Source: Silicimonas sp. (GTDB lineage: Bacteria > Pseudomonadota > Alphaproteobacteria > Rhodobacterales > Rhodobacteraceae). Taken from it: a stretch of 64,000 nucleotides of DNA. Shown here one piece after another: positions 9,644-19,352 of this stretch. The position numbers and the translations under genes were made by a program. The number at the start of each line of letters is the position of its first letter. The stretch's first letter is position 1. Under the pieces are notes generated by a model. That model was not told the origin of the DNA, searched no databases, and saw only the letters and a list, made by a program, of their open reading frames with translations. Where the stretch lies: contig JAJEAC010000101.1 in the NCBI GenBank assembly GCA_022824315.1, positions 1-64,000 on the forward strand. Direction: 5' to 3'.

Positions 9644-10051
9644 CGCCACGTCGAAACACTGCGTAGACCCTGCCAAGAATGCAAAGGTCATTCTTGCCCG
9701 TGCCCGCCGGAAATATGAATCGGAGTGTCCCGAACCCCTGCCAGCATGTCAAATGGTTCAGGCGCCGAATGGTCGGGGTTTCGCGAGTTCTGATGCGAGG
9801 ACGACAGCAATGGTCACATGAGCGGTGAAGTTCCGCTTGTGGATCGTGATGCCGGTCTCGGCGGCGAAGACCGCGGCGTGATCGGGCCGGTTCTGCACCT
9901 GGCCGGAACGCAAGGATTGGCCGAGAACAACCTGGGACACGCAGTGCAGTTGCAGGTCAGCACGCCCCAGAAAGGCTGATTACCTGCCCATCGTCGTGCC
10001 GAAGCTTGAGCTTGTTCATGCGGCGGACGTTGATCATGCGGCGGACGTTGA
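9644..10051. other. Intergenic region after pyc
   Basis: About 400 bases between the convergent pyc gene and the pseudogene. No clear terminator follows pyc. A minus-strand open frame at 9758-9940 translates to about 60 plausible but unrecognised residues (AETGITIHKRNFTAHVTIAV) without a good start; it could be a decayed fragment. The tandem repeat at 10021-10056 lies partly here. Confidence 0.4.
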
Positions 10052-10056
10052 TCATG
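10021..10056. repeat. Tandem 18-bp duplication
   Basis: CGGCGGACGTTGATCATG occurs twice head to tail (10021-10038, 10039-10056), next to the 3' end of the pseudogene. A local slippage product, not part of a larger array. Confidence 0.9.
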
Positions 10057-11193
10057 CGGCCGTCCCTTGCGCGGTTGGCGATGGCCCGAACACGCCGCGG
10101 TACCGAATGTTGTGGCGGCCAAGCTGGTCGGCTCGGGTTACGCCCATCAGCTTCATGTCGCGCTCCAGCTCGGCACGCAGGAGCTCTAGCCCCGTTCGAC
10201 CCCAGCCTGCCCGGCAGCGGCGAGCGGGAAGAGATACCCACGGCCGATGCCCACGGCCTTGGCCCCCAACGACAGCGCTCTCAGCACATGCGTGCAACGC
10301 TGAATGCCGCTGTCCATCATCACGTCGAGACGATCACCTACGGCATCGACGATCTCGGGCAGTTGATCCAGTGGCGCGCGCGATCCGTCGAGCTGTCGAC
10401 CGCCATGGTTCGAGAGCACGATGCCGGTACAGCCGATCTCGGCGGCGCGGCGGGCGTCCTCGACAGTCATGATTCCCTTCAGGCAGAACTGTCCGTTCCA
10501 GTCGCGGACCATCTTGGTCACGTCGTCCCAGGTCATCGACGGATCCAGCATCTTGGTGAAATATCCGCCGATCGAACTGGCCCCCCCGCTCATGTCAACA
10601 TGCCCTTCCAGCTGCGGCAGGCGGAATCGCTCATGCGTGACGTAGTTGATGCCCCACATCGGCTTGATCGCGAACTGGATCATGCCGCCAAGGGTCAGTC
10701 GGAAGGGGATTGAAAACCCGGTACGGAGGTCGCGCTCGCGATTGCCGCCGGTGATCGAGTCGACCGTCAGCATCATCACCTCGACCCCGGCGCCCTTCGC
10801 ATGCTGCATCATCGCCGTGTTCAGACCTCGGTCCTTGTGGAAGCAGAACTTGTAGACCTGCGGGTTCTTGTGCTTTTGCCGCAGCTCTTCCAGCGACACG
10901 GTGCCGAGCGAGGATACGCCGAACATCGTGCCGAATTTCTCCGCCGCCGCCGCGACCGCACGCTCTCCTTGGTGGTGGAACAGCCGCTGCAGCGCCGTGG
11001 GCGAACAGTAGACCGGCATGTCCAGTTTCTGGCCCATCACCGTGACCGAAATGTCGACTTCTGACACGCCACACAGGACCGACGGCAGATGCGAGCAGCA
11101 GCAATCTGCAACCCGGGATCGATGCGGAAATATGCCGGAATTCGGACGTAGGTGGGTTCCGGCAATTCGACGCAATTGCGGGATTCGGGACAT
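10052..11193 (-). pseudogene. Broken FMN-dependent alpha-hydroxy-acid dehydrogenase
   Basis: The core is a well-conserved LldD-family protein: VSEVDISVTVMG, MLTVDSITGGNRERD, CLKGIMTVEDA, the active-site segment VLSNHGGRQLDGS and GAKAVGIGRGYLFPL. Both ends are damaged. After QAGVERG the frame hits TAG at about 10186, yet the expected continuation LELLRAELERDMKLMGVT runs on in the next frame to a stop at 10052, so one base is missing near 10190 (CGGGGCTAG). At the other end, MSRIPQLRRIA is followed by about 20 unrelated residues where roughly 45-50 residues including the FMN-contacting FxYIDGGxxDE segment should be. The start ATG would be 11193. It is a paralogue of the gene at 4895-6049. The N-terminal loss makes sequencing error an incomplete explanation. 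Confidence 0.8.
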
Positions 11194-11570
11194 GGAGTGA
11201 CCTCCCGGCATTTTTGCCTTTGCGGGTCCAACATGCCGGGCAGGCCCCGTTGCCCGGGAATTCAGCTGCAAATTCACCCGATCAGCGGAGGAAATCCGCT
11301 CAACCCGCGAAGTTATGCGGGAGCTTCCCTTCTCAACCGTGATTTCTGTGTCACTATCCGCATGCATATGCTGCCGGCGCGCCAACGAATCGCTTGAGTG
11401 TGCGAACACTCCGCCCGAAACGCTGCGCGACATTTGAAGCATTTGAGAGGGAGTCCAAGGTGAACTTCGATGAAGGGCCCAAACGGGACCTAGGACAGGA
11501 CGGTCAATCCACCCCTTTCCGGTTCAAGCCCGCCTGACGCGAAATAGGCCCCGCCCGAGCGCCCCGTCCC
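11194..11570. other. Upstream region of the first peptide-type ABC operon
   Basis: About 375 bases between the divergent pseudogene and the ABC operon; it should hold the operon promoter, but I see no convincing -35/-10 pair. It contains the small open frame at 11460-11537. Confidence 0.4.
11460..11537 (+). CDS. Possible 25-codon leader peptide or remnant ORF
   Basis: GTG at 11460 follows a good ribosome site (GAGAGGGAG, 6 bases upstream) and opens a frame ending FRFKPA then TGA at 11535-11537, 33 bases before the first permease gene. A strong initiation site on so short a frame, exactly where the binding-protein gene of such operons usually sits, suggests either a translated leader or a binding-protein gene removed by internal deletion. 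No motif supports either view. Confidence 0.25.
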   Translation: MNFDEGPKRDLGQDGQSTPFRFKPA

Positions 11571-12515
11571 ATGTTGCGATACTCAGCCGAACGCCTAGGA
11601 CTTGCCGTGGTCATCGTCTCGGTGGCGATGCTCATCCTGTTCTGCATGATCTATCTCATTCCCGGCGATCCGGCTGCCGTGGCCCTCGGCCCGCGCGCAA
11701 CAGACGCAATGCGAGAAGGGCTTCGGATCAAGATGGGTCTCGACAAGCCCGTCTGGGTCCAGTTCTGGAACTTCTTTTTCGCGGCATGGCAGGGCGACCT
11801 CGGGCGCGACGTACTGTCAGACCGCCTCGTCGCAACTGTGGTCATGGAACAGCTTCCATACACGCTCGCACTCATTTTTGGCGGAATCAGCTGGTCGGTG
11901 GCGCTTGGCATTCCACTCGGCTGCTGGGCGGCGGTCGAACGCGGCACGATGGCTGACCGAATAGTGGGTGTCCTGTCGGTCGCGGTCATCGCGGTACCGT
12001 CCTTCGTCGTGGCCATCTACGCCCTTCTGATCTTTGCGGTCGCCCTGCGCTGGCTTCCTGCCATCGGCGCCGGCGAGCCAGGCGACATCGGGGACCAGCT
12101 CGTTCACTTGATCCTTCCGTCCCTGGCGGTGGGGCTTGGCTGGGTAGGCTACATCGCACGCATGGTCCGGGCCTCGATGCTTGAGGTCCTGGAATCGCAG
12201 CACATCAGGACCGCACGTGCATTCGGCCTGCCGGAGCGCATGATCACGTACCGCTACGCATTGACCATCGCCATCCTGCCAACCGTGACGCTGCTGGGGG
12301 TCGGAATCGGGCAGATGCTGTCGTCCGCGGTCTTTGCGGAGATCGTCTTTGCCCGTCCCGGCGTGGGCAAGCTCGTCTATGACGCGATCCTCACCCGCAA
12401 CTACCCGCTCGTGACCGGCGCCGTGCTGGTCACCACAATCCTCTTCGTCCTTCTCAACCTCTTGGCCGACCTGATTGTAGGAGCTCTGGATCCCCGTGTT
12501 CGCAGCCGTCTCTGA
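11571..12515 (+). CDS. Peptide/nickel-type ABC transporter permease (DppB-like)
   Basis: A 314-residue inner-membrane permease with the DppB/OppB layout: N-terminal helix RLGLAVVIVSVAMLILFCM, an external loop with LGLDKPVWVQF-type sequence (KMGLDKPVWVQFWNFF), then five more hydrophobic segments. The cytoplasmic EAA-type loop is visible as ARAFGLPERMITYRYAL. The TIVFARPGVGKLV-type motif near the end (EIVFARPGVGKLVYDAI) is diagnostic. First gene of a tightly packed operon: its end overlaps the next permease by 20 bases. Family members import di- and oligopeptides, nickel, opines and other small organics. The downstream hydrolases argue for an organic substrate here. Confidence 0.92.
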   Translation: MLRYSAERLGLAVVIVSVAMLILFCMIYLIPGDPAAVALGPRATDAMREGLRIKMGLDKPVWVQFWNFFFAAWQGDLGRDVLSDRLVATVVMEQLPYTLALIFGGISWSVALGIPLGCWAAVERGTMADRIVGVLSVAVIAVPSFVVAIYALLIFAVALRWLPAIGAGEPGDIGDQLVHLILPSLAVGLGWVGYIARMVRASMLEVLESQHIRTARAFGLPERMITYRYALTIAILPTVTLLGVGIGQMLSSAVFAEIVFARPGVGKLVYDAILTRNYPLVTGAVLVTTILFVLLNLLADLIVGALDPRVRSRL

Positions 12516-13368
12516 TCTCCGCAGCAACGAGCGGACGCGCACGATGATGCGCGTGTTGAGGGAGCCCCTCGGCGCATTCGGCATCGCGCTGGTCCTCCTG
12601 ATGGTGGGCGGGGCAGTGTTCGCCGACCTTCTCACCTCACACGATCCCTCGCGAATCTCTCCGCGCGACCGGTTCCAGGCACCATCACTCGATCACCTTC
12701 TTGGCACCGATCACCTGGGACGGGACCTGTTTTCCCGCGTTCTTCACGGTGGGCGAATCGCTCTTTCCGTCGCCCTCTTTGCGACGGCCACATCACTGGC
12801 GATCGGGGTCGTTCTGGGCCTTATCGCCGGCTACGGCCCGCGCTGGCTGGACGCCGTGATGCTCCTGCTGTTCGATTCGATCAAGAGCTTTCCCACGGTC
12901 ATGCTGGCGCTTGCCCTGGTCACGCTGTTCGGCCCATCCCTTACCGCGGTCGTAATCGTGGTCGTCCTGGTGAACGTGCCCGGCTATGCGCGGATAATCC
13001 GCACCCAGACACTTGCGCTCAAGGGGTCGGAATTCGTCACGGCCGCACAGAGCATGGGGGCTGGCACCGCGCGCATCCTGCGCCATCACATCATGCCCAA
13101 CGTGATCAGCCCCCTCCTGATCCTTGCATCCATGGACATCCCGGTCGTGATCGCCATCGAAGCGGGCATGAGCTTTCTCGGGCTGGGCGTTCGCCCGCCC
13201 ACGCCATCCTGGGGCTCCATCCTGAATGACGGCTTCACGGCAATCCGCGACACTCCGTGGATTGCTATTGCGGGAGGACTGCCAATCATCCTGACCACGC
13301 TCGGGTTCACGTTCCTTGGAGAAACGATGCGTGATCTTTTTGATCCTCGCCTCAAGAGGCGCACATGA
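12496..13368 (+). CDS. Peptide/nickel-type ABC transporter permease (DppC-like)
   Basis: A 290-residue DppC/OppC-type permease. Hallmarks: FADLLTSHDPSRISPRDRFQ followed by HLLGTDHLGRDLFSRVLHGGR, the EAA loop AAQSMGAGTARILRHHIMPN, and AGMSFLGLGVRPPTPSWG. The listed start is GTG 12496, overlapping the upstream gene; ATG 12544 (MMRVLREPLG) is a credible alternative. It pairs with the preceding permease to form the channel. The stop overlaps the next gene's ATG (ATGA), indicating translational coupling. Confidence 0.92.
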   Translation: MFAAVSDLRSNERTRTMMRVLREPLGAFGIALVLLMVGGAVFADLLTSHDPSRISPRDRFQAPSLDHLLGTDHLGRDLFSRVLHGGRIALSVALFATATSLAIGVVLGLIAGYGPRWLDAVMLLLFDSIKSFPTVMLALALVTLFGPSLTAVVIVVVLVNVPGYARIIRTQTLALKGSEFVTAAQSMGAGTARILRHHIMPNVISPLLILASMDIPVVIAIEAGMSFLGLGVRPPTPSWGSILNDGFTAIRDTPWIAIAGGLPIILTTLGFTFLGETMRDLFDPRLKRRT

Positions 13369-14327
13369 CCGTCCTCTCGATTAAGGACCTGAACGTCACG
13401 TTCTCGACCGAAGGCGGCCGGCTGCACGCCCTCAAAGACGTTTCCTTCGATGTTCCCGAGAGGCGCATTGTCGGTGTCGTGGGGGAATCGGGTTGCGGCA
13501 AGTCCACGCTGATAAACGCAATTCTTGGGCTACTGGCTGACAATGGACGTGTCGATGCCGGCAGCATCACATTCGAGGGCGAGGATCTCACGAGGCTCGG
13601 TCCTGCCAGGATGCAGGAACTCCGGGGCCAGAGGATCTCGACGGTCTTTCAGGATCCTATGGGAGCCCTGAACCCGGTTCTCTCGGTCGGTCGCCAGATG
13701 CGGAACATTCAATATCGGTCCGGTCGTTCTCGCAGCGAGAAGGACGCGCGGTCGGAAGCAATGTTGCGCCAGGTGCGGATCCCTGACGCGCAGGCCGCGC
13801 TCGCGCGGTATCCACATGAGTTTTCGGGCGGGATGCGGCAGCGGGTCGCGATCGCCATGGCGCTGATGATGAGGCCCGCGCTCCTGATCGCGGACGAACC
13901 GACGACCGCGCTGGATGCCACGCTCGAAGTGGCCACCATCGAGCTTCTTCGGGAGCTGCAGCAGGACATTGCCTGTTCGGTCCTCTTCATATCGCATCAT
14001 CTCGGCGTCATCGCCGAACTTTGCGACGATGTCGTCGTGATGTACGCGGGCGAAGTCGTGGAGCGCGGCACCACGCGGCAGGTGTTTCACACGCCGCGCC
14101 ATCCATATGCCAGGCGCCTGCTTGAATGCGATCCGGCACGGCAATCCGGGCGCACGCGGCACCTGCCAACCATTCCAGGCGAAATCCCGGATCTCAGGCA
14201 AAGGCCGCCCGGCTGCGTCTTTGCGACCCGCTGCGATCAACGCGTCGATGCCTGCGACAAGGTCCCGCCCGACGTGGCTGTCGAGACTGGACACGTGGCC
14301 CGGTGCGTATTGGCGGAGGCGAGATGA
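13365..14327 (+). CDS. Peptide-type ABC transporter ATPase (DppD-like)
   Basis: A 320-residue ATP-binding subunit. Walker A GESGCGKS near residue 39, Q-loop FQDPMGALNPV, signature FSGGMRQR, Walker [14 protein letters not shown]-loop SHH. The C-terminal oligopeptide/dipeptide region with conserved cysteines (GCVFATRCDQRVDAC, then ARCVL) identifies the DppD/OppD type. Coupled by ATGA overlaps to its neighbours on both sides. The signature to Q-loop spacing is normal, unlike the homologue at 58362-59603. Confidence 0.93.
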   Translation: MTVLSIKDLNVTFSTEGGRLHALKDVSFDVPERRIVGVVGESGCGKSTLINAILGLLADNGRVDAGSITFEGEDLTRLGPARMQELRGQRISTVFQDPMGALNPVLSVGRQMRNIQYRSGRSRSEKDARSEAMLRQVRIPDAQAALARYPHEFSGGMRQRVAIAMALMMRPALLIADEPTTALDATLEVATIELLRELQQDIACSVLFISHHLGVIAELCDDVVVMYAGEVVERGTTRQVFHTPRHPYARRLLECDPARQSGRTRHLPTIPGEIPDLRQRPPGCVFATRCDQRVDACDKVPPDVAVETGHVARCVLAEAR

Positions 14328-15313
14328 GCAGGATCCTCGAAATTCGCGACGTCGAAGTGACGTTCGAAGTCGGCCCCTTGATGCGCCGCCGCTCGATCCT
14401 GGGTGTGGCGGGCGTGAGTTTCGATCTCCATTCAGGCGAAACATTCGCGATCGTGGGCGAAAGCGGATCGGGAAAGACCACCCTGGCTTGTGCGATCAAC
14501 GGGCTTCAGGGCATTTCCGCCGGTTCGATCCGGTTCGACGAACATCGCATCGACACGCTCGGCGCAAGATCGATGAAGCCCTTGCGGCGGCGCATGTCGA
14601 TGATGTTCCAGGATCCCGTCGGCTCGCTCAGCCCCCGCATGAAAGTCGGCAACCTGATTGCTGAACCGTTCCGCATTCACGGGATCGTCGACAAGAACCC
14701 AAGCGTTGAAGTCCCGCGGCTCCTGTCGCTGGTCGGGCTCACTCCGGAATTTGCCGACCGCTATCCGCATCAGTTGTCAGGTGGCCAGGCACGGCGAGTC
14801 GGCGTGGCGCGCGCGATCGCCCTGGACCCCGATCTCATCATCGCGGACGAACCCACCGCCGGCCTCGACGTGTCGGTGCAGGGCGAGGTGCTGAACCTCC
14901 TGAACGATCTCCGCGAGCGGCTTGGCCTCGCAATGATCATCATCACTCACAACCTGCACGTTGTGCATCACGTGGCAGACCGGATGGCCGTCATGTATCT
15001 CGGCCGCTTTGTCGAGGTGGGCGACACCGATGAGATATTCCGCGCGCCGCGCCATCCGTACACCGCGGCTCTTCTCTCGGCCAATCCCGAGCCTGATCCG
15101 GACAAGGCGCGCGATCGCATCGCCCTGCCCGCCGAAGTGCCGTCGCTTCTTGCAAGACCTGCCGGTTGCGAATTCCATTCCCGTTGCCCGTGGGTCGCAG
15201 CACGCTGCATGTCCGAAGTCCCGGAATTCGTCCAAAGCGAGACAAGGAAGGTTGCGTGCCACACACCGCTGGAACCCGGCGCAAGACCTCCGGAACTTGA
15301 GGTAACGCAATGA
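14324..15313 (+). CDS. Peptide-type ABC transporter ATPase (DppF-like)
   Basis: A 329-residue second ATPase of the transporter: Walker A GESGSGKTT, FQDPVGSLSPRM, signature LSGGQARR (usually QRQR), Walker B LIIADEPTAGLD, H-loop THN, and the C-terminal cysteine region EFHSRCPWVAARC with VACHTP. The start is ATG 14324, overlapping the previous TGA; upstream extension of the frame is not family-like. It completes a BCDF set that lacks an adjacent binding protein. The nearest candidate is the Tat-exported protein at 22162-23721. The stop overlaps the start of the first CocE-type hydrolase, tying uptake to hydrolysis. Confidence 0.93.
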   Translation: MSRILEIRDVEVTFEVGPLMRRRSILGVAGVSFDLHSGETFAIVGESGSGKTTLACAINGLQGISAGSIRFDEHRIDTLGARSMKPLRRRMSMMFQDPVGSLSPRMKVGNLIAEPFRIHGIVDKNPSVEVPRLLSLVGLTPEFADRYPHQLSGGQARRVGVARAIALDPDLIIADEPTAGLDVSVQGEVLNLLNDLRERLGLAMIIITHNLHVVHHVADRMAVMYLGRFVEVGDTDEIFRAPRHPYTAALLSANPEPDPDKARDRIALPAEVPSLLARPAGCEFHSRCPWVAARCMSEVPEFVQSETRKVACHTPLEPGARPPELEVTQ

Positions 15314-17316
15314 CCAAGGTCATCGAAACCGAGTGGATTCCCATGCCCGACGGCATCCGCCTTGCCGCGAGGCTCTGGTTGCCGGACGAGGCCGCACGCT
15401 CGCCCGTGCCCTGCATCCTGGAGTACATTCCCTATCGGCGCCGGGACCGGACCCGCATGCGCGACGAAAGCATGCACCCGCACTTCGCCGACGCCGGATA
15501 CGCAGCAGTCAGGGTCGACATGCGAGGTTCAGGCGACAGCGAAGGGGTGATGCTGGACGAGTATTCGGAACAGGAAATGGCGGACGGGGTCGACGTGATC
15601 GCGTGGATCGCTGAACAGCCGTGGTGCGACGGAAACGTCGGCATGTTCGGAAAATCCTGGGGCGCCTACACATCCTTTCAGGTGGCTGCGAAGCGTCCTC
15701 CGGCACTCAAGGCAATCGCGCCGGTCATGGGTACTGATGACCGCTGGCTGGAGGACATCCACTTCTATGGAGGCGTGCTTGCCAACGACAATTTCTGGTG
15801 GGGCTCGATCATGCAGCTCTACAACGCGATGCCGCCGGATCCGGCGATCGTCGGCGAGGATCGCTGGCGCGACATGTGGAAAGAGCGCCTTGAGGCGATG
15901 ACATTCTGGCCCGCGCAATGGCTGGAGCACCAGACTCATGACGAAATGTGGCGCAGGGGCTCGATCTCGGAAAATTACGCGGATGTCGAGATTCCGGTCT
16001 ATTTCTTCGGCGGCTGGGCCGACCTCTTCCGCGACACGCCGTTTCGGATCGCCGAACACCTGAAGGGCCCGGTCAAGGTGCTCATGGGACCCTGGGCTCA
16101 TCTCTATCCCCATGAAGGCGTGCCAGGACCTCGCGTGGACTTCGTGAGCGAGGTCATCCGATTCTGGGACCACTGCCTCAAGGGCATCGACACCGGCCTG
16201 ATGGACGAGCCGCACCTGCGGTTCTACCTGCAGGACTCGGCGCCTTCCGCCGGCTCCCGCAAGGAACGCACCGGCGTCTGGGTCGAGGAGGCCGCCTGGC
16301 CCTCGCCAAACGTGAGCATCGAGACGCTCTGGCTGAACGAGGGCCGGCTTGGGACGTCAGCCGAGTACAGCGGCGCAATGTCCGTATGTTCGCCGCAGAC
16401 ATTCGGTTCTGCAGGCGGGGACATGTGCTCGTTCGCGATCCCGGGCGACATGCCCGTTGACTGCCGGGTCGATGCGGCAGGTGCGCTGAATTTCCGATCA
16501 GAGCCGACGGACGTGCCCCTCGACATACTCGGGCAACCCGTGCTCAACCTCACCGCCTCCACGGATCGGCCGCAAGGATTCATCGCCGCGCTGCTCGTGG
16601 ACGAAGCGCCGGACGGCGCACAGACACTGATCACTCGCGGATTCGCGAATCTCGCGCACCGCGTTTCCGCCACCGTTCCTGATCCAGTGGTCCCGGACGC
16701 GGAAATGACCATGACCGTGCCGTTGCACGGCATCGGCTACCGGCTTGCAAGAGGTCACCGGCTCGTCGTGCAAGTGGGAACCTGTTACTGGCCGATCCTC
16801 TGGCCCGCGCCGGAACCGGTCACGCTGACCGTCACGCCCGGTCGCTCGGCGCTCGCCCTTCCAGTCCGCCGTGACGTTGCAGATCAACCTCGCGTCTTTC
16901 CTGAGCCAGCGCCCTCGAACAAGAAGCGCCCGATTACAACTGTCAGGGAAGGTTCAATGGACAGGTCGCTCCATGTCGACCTTGCGACTGGCGAGCATGC
17001 CGCGCGCTTCTTCCTTGACGGCGGCGTGTTCGGCCCCGTCGGTCGGTTGCGCCTCGATGACACCGGCACCGAGATGGGCGATGTCTCGGACCGAGTCTAT
17101 CGGATCCATCCGGAAGACCCTCTTTCGGCCCGTGCAACGATGGACCAGGAAAGCCGCTTCGAGCGCAAAGACTGGAACGTGCGGATCAAGACCAGCTCTG
17201 AAATGACGGCCACCAAGACGGACTTCCTCCTGCGCGCTTCCGTGACCTGCTGGGACGGCGAGGAGGAATTCCACCATGTTCAGTGGGATCACTTGATTCC
17301 GCGAAACGGAATGTAA
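15310..17316 (+). CDS. CocE/NonD-family alpha/beta hydrolase (S15-like) 1
   Basis: A 668-residue serine hydrolase of the CocE/NonD, X-Pro-dipeptidyl-peptidase-like group, which includes cocaine esterase, alpha-amino-acid ester hydrolases and glutaryl acylases. N-terminal alpha/beta fold with IPMPDGIRLAARLWLP, oxyanion/turn segment VDMRGSGDSEG, nucleophile Ser116 in GKSWGAY, Asp238 in GGWADLF and His264 in GPWAHLYPH. A C-terminal jelly-roll domain begins near residue 300. There is no signal peptide, so it is cytoplasmic. ATG overlaps the preceding ATPase stop (ATGA). A second paralogue follows 3 bases downstream. Substrate unknown; the coupled importer implies an ester or amide taken up by the cell. 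Confidence 0.88.
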   Translation: MTKVIETEWIPMPDGIRLAARLWLPDEAARSPVPCILEYIPYRRRDRTRMRDESMHPHFADAGYAAVRVDMRGSGDSEGVMLDEYSEQEMADGVDVIAWIAEQPWCDGNVGMFGKSWGAYTSFQVAAKRPPALKAIAPVMGTDDRWLEDIHFYGGVLANDNFWWGSIMQLYNAMPPDPAIVGEDRWRDMWKERLEAMTFWPAQWLEHQTHDEMWRRGSISENYADVEIPVYFFGGWADLFRDTPFRIAEHLKGPVKVLMGPWAHLYPHEGVPGPRVDFVSEVIRFWDHCLKGIDTGLMDEPHLRFYLQDSAPSAGSRKERTGVWVEEAAWPSPNVSIETLWLNEGRLGTSAEYSGAMSVCSPQTFGSAGGDMCSFAIPGDMPVDCRVDAAGALNFRSEPTDVPLDILGQPVLNLTASTDRPQGFIAALLVDEAPDGAQTLITRGFANLAHRVSATVPDPVVPDAEMTMTVPLHGIGYRLARGHRLVVQVGTCYWPILWPAPEPVTLTVTPGRSALALPVRRDVADQPRVFPEPAPSNKKRPITTVREGSMDRSLHVDLATGEHAARFFLDGGVFGPVGRLRLDDTGTEMGDVSDRVYRIHPEDPLSARATMDQESRFERKDWNVRIKTSSEMTATKTDFLLRASVTCWDGEEEFHHVQWDHLIPRNGM

Positions 17317-17319
17317 AAT

Positions 17320-19344
17320 ATGCTGAAAAACTCAGAAATACGAACCGACTTCCCGCGCGAAATCCGCGAGATCGAGAACGCCTGGATCCCGATGCCTGAC
17401 GGGACAAGGCTCGCGGCCCGGATCTGGCTTCCCGTTGACGCGGAGTCCGATCCGGTGCCGGCAATCCTCGAGTACCTGCCCTATCGCAAGCGTGACGGGA
17501 CGGTTGAGCGTGATCACCTGACCCATCCGTATTTCGCAGGCCACGGATACGCGGGCGTTCGTGTCGACATGCGCGGCACGGGGGACAGCGAGGGCGTCTG
17601 CCTGGGCGAGTACCTCAAGCAGGAACAGGACGACTGCCTGGCCGTGATCGAATGGCTTGCCGCCCAGCCCTGGTGCTCCGAAAAGGTCGGCATGATCGGG
17701 ATCAGCTGGGGCGGATTCAACGGGCTTCAGGTCGCGGCCCGGCGTCCGGAAGCGCTGGGCGCAGTCATTTCGCTCTGCTCCACCGACGATCGCTACGCCG
17801 ACGACATCCACTTCATGGGTGGCTGCATGCTGACCGACAAGCTGAGCTGGGGGGGCACGGCCTTTTCGATCTGCAACACGCCGCCCGATCCCGCAATCGT
17901 GGGAGACCGCTGGCGGGAAATGTGGGTGGAGCGCCTGGAAAGCAACGGGCTGTGGATGCTCGACTGGTTCCGCCACCAGCGGCGAGACGAATTCTATGCT
18001 CACGGCTCGGTCTGCGAAAACTATGCCGACATTGAAGTGCCGGTCTACGCGGTGGGTGGTTGGGCGGATGGGTACACGAACGCCATCTTCCGCCTGCTCG
18101 AGCACCTGCCCGGTCCGAAAAAGGGACTGATCGGGCCATGGGCCCACAAGTATCCGCATTTTGCAAAGCCCGGACCGCGCATAGGCTTCCTGCAGAAATG
18201 CCTTCGCTGGTGGGACCAGCATCTCAAGGGCATCGACTCCGGCATAATGGAGGAACCGGAACTCCGGGCCTGGATCAACTCCCCCGTGGCGCCGTCACCG
18301 CGTAACGAAGACCGGCCTGGCCGTTGGGTGGCGGAACCCGAATGGAATGGCGGCGGGATGGATGTGCTGTCCCTTTATCCGGGAGAGAACGGGCTGACGG
18401 ACAAGCCTTCGAAGAAGACCATCACGATTTCCTCTGCCGAGACTGCCGGGTGGACCGCTGGCGCATGGTGCGGGTACGGGGCAGTTCCCGACGGTCCCTT
18501 GGACCAGAACGGCGAGACTGGCCTGATGACGATCTTCGAGACAGACGTTCTTGATGAAGAGTTCGATCTCTTCGGCTTTCCGCTCTTTCACGCAGAAGTC
18601 GCCAGCGACACAGAACAGGCAAATGTCTCCGCAGTCCTTTCCGCCGTGGGCAAGGATGGCCGTGCGACCCTTGTCAGCTACGGAGTCCTGAACCTGACCC
18701 ACCGCGCAAGCCATTCAAGACCCGAGCCGATGCCGTTGACGGATCCGCAAGCCGTCACGATTCAACTCAACGCCTGCGGTCAGCGTGTCAACAAGGGGCA
18801 GCGGCTGCGTCTTGCCCTGTCCACGGCCTATTGGCCGGTGATCTGGCCGGCCTGCGAGAAGGCGACCCTCACGATCAAGCCCGGCAGCGCGAGGCTCGAT
18901 CTGCCGGTTCGCCCAGGTCGAGACACCGACGACGAACTGGCCCCCTTTCCCCCGCCGGAAGGCGCCAGTCCGGCCTCGATCAAGCAGCATTCCCGAAGCG
19001 TCTATGATCGGCGGCGCGATATCGACCTGAGCACGGGCACGGAGGTGAATTCGCGTCGCAGCAGCACTGGAACCGAAACTCACGTGCATACAGGTCTCCA
19101 GGTCGAGCGCGCCAGCACCGAGCGCTTCGAAATCCATCCCGACGATCCCAATTCCGCGATCGGCACCTGCCACTGGTGCCAATCCTATTCGCGCGGCGAC
19201 TGGAAAGCCGAAACAAGGACCGATGTCAGCGTGTACGCGTTGCGCGACTGCTGGCGAATCGAAGCCAGCCTTGTTGCGCGCGATGCCGACGGAATAGTCG
19301 TCGAACGGCAATGGAACGAGGATGTACCTCGAGATCTGGTTTGA
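17320..19344 (+). CDS. CocE/NonD-family alpha/beta hydrolase (S15-like) 2
   Basis: A 674-residue paralogue of the preceding protein with the same plan: IPMPDGTRLAARIWLP, VDMRGTGDSEG, nucleophile Ser129 in GISWGGF, Asp250 in GGWADGY and His276 in GPWAHKYPH, then a beta-rich C-terminal domain. It diverges from the first paralogue throughout, so the pair is not a recent duplication; different substrate ranges or a hetero-oligomer are possible. Only 3 bases separate it from the upstream stop, so co-transcription is nearly certain. No signal peptide. Confidence 0.88.
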   Translation: MLKNSEIRTDFPREIREIENAWIPMPDGTRLAARIWLPVDAESDPVPAILEYLPYRKRDGTVERDHLTHPYFAGHGYAGVRVDMRGTGDSEGVCLGEYLKQEQDDCLAVIEWLAAQPWCSEKVGMIGISWGGFNGLQVAARRPEALGAVISLCSTDDRYADDIHFMGGCMLTDKLSWGGTAFSICNTPPDPAIVGDRWREMWVERLESNGLWMLDWFRHQRRDEFYAHGSVCENYADIEVPVYAVGGWADGYTNAIFRLLEHLPGPKKGLIGPWAHKYPHFAKPGPRIGFLQKCLRWWDQHLKGIDSGIMEEPELRAWINSPVAPSPRNEDRPGRWVAEPEWNGGGMDVLSLYPGENGLTDKPSKKTITISSAETAGWTAGAWCGYGAVPDGPLDQNGETGLMTIFETDVLDEEFDLFGFPLFHAEVASDTEQANVSAVLSAVGKDGRATLVSYGVLNLTHRASHSRPEPMPLTDPQAVTIQLNACGQRVNKGQRLRLALSTAYWPVIWPACEKATLTIKPGSARLDLPVRPGRDTDDELAPFPPPEGASPASIKQHSRSVYDRRRDIDLSTGTEVNSRRSSTGTETHVHTGLQVERASTERFEIHPDDPNSAIGTCHWCQSYSRGDWKAETRTDVSVYALRDCWRIEASLVARDADGIVVERQWNEDVPRDLV

Positions 19345-19352
19345 GGAGAGAA

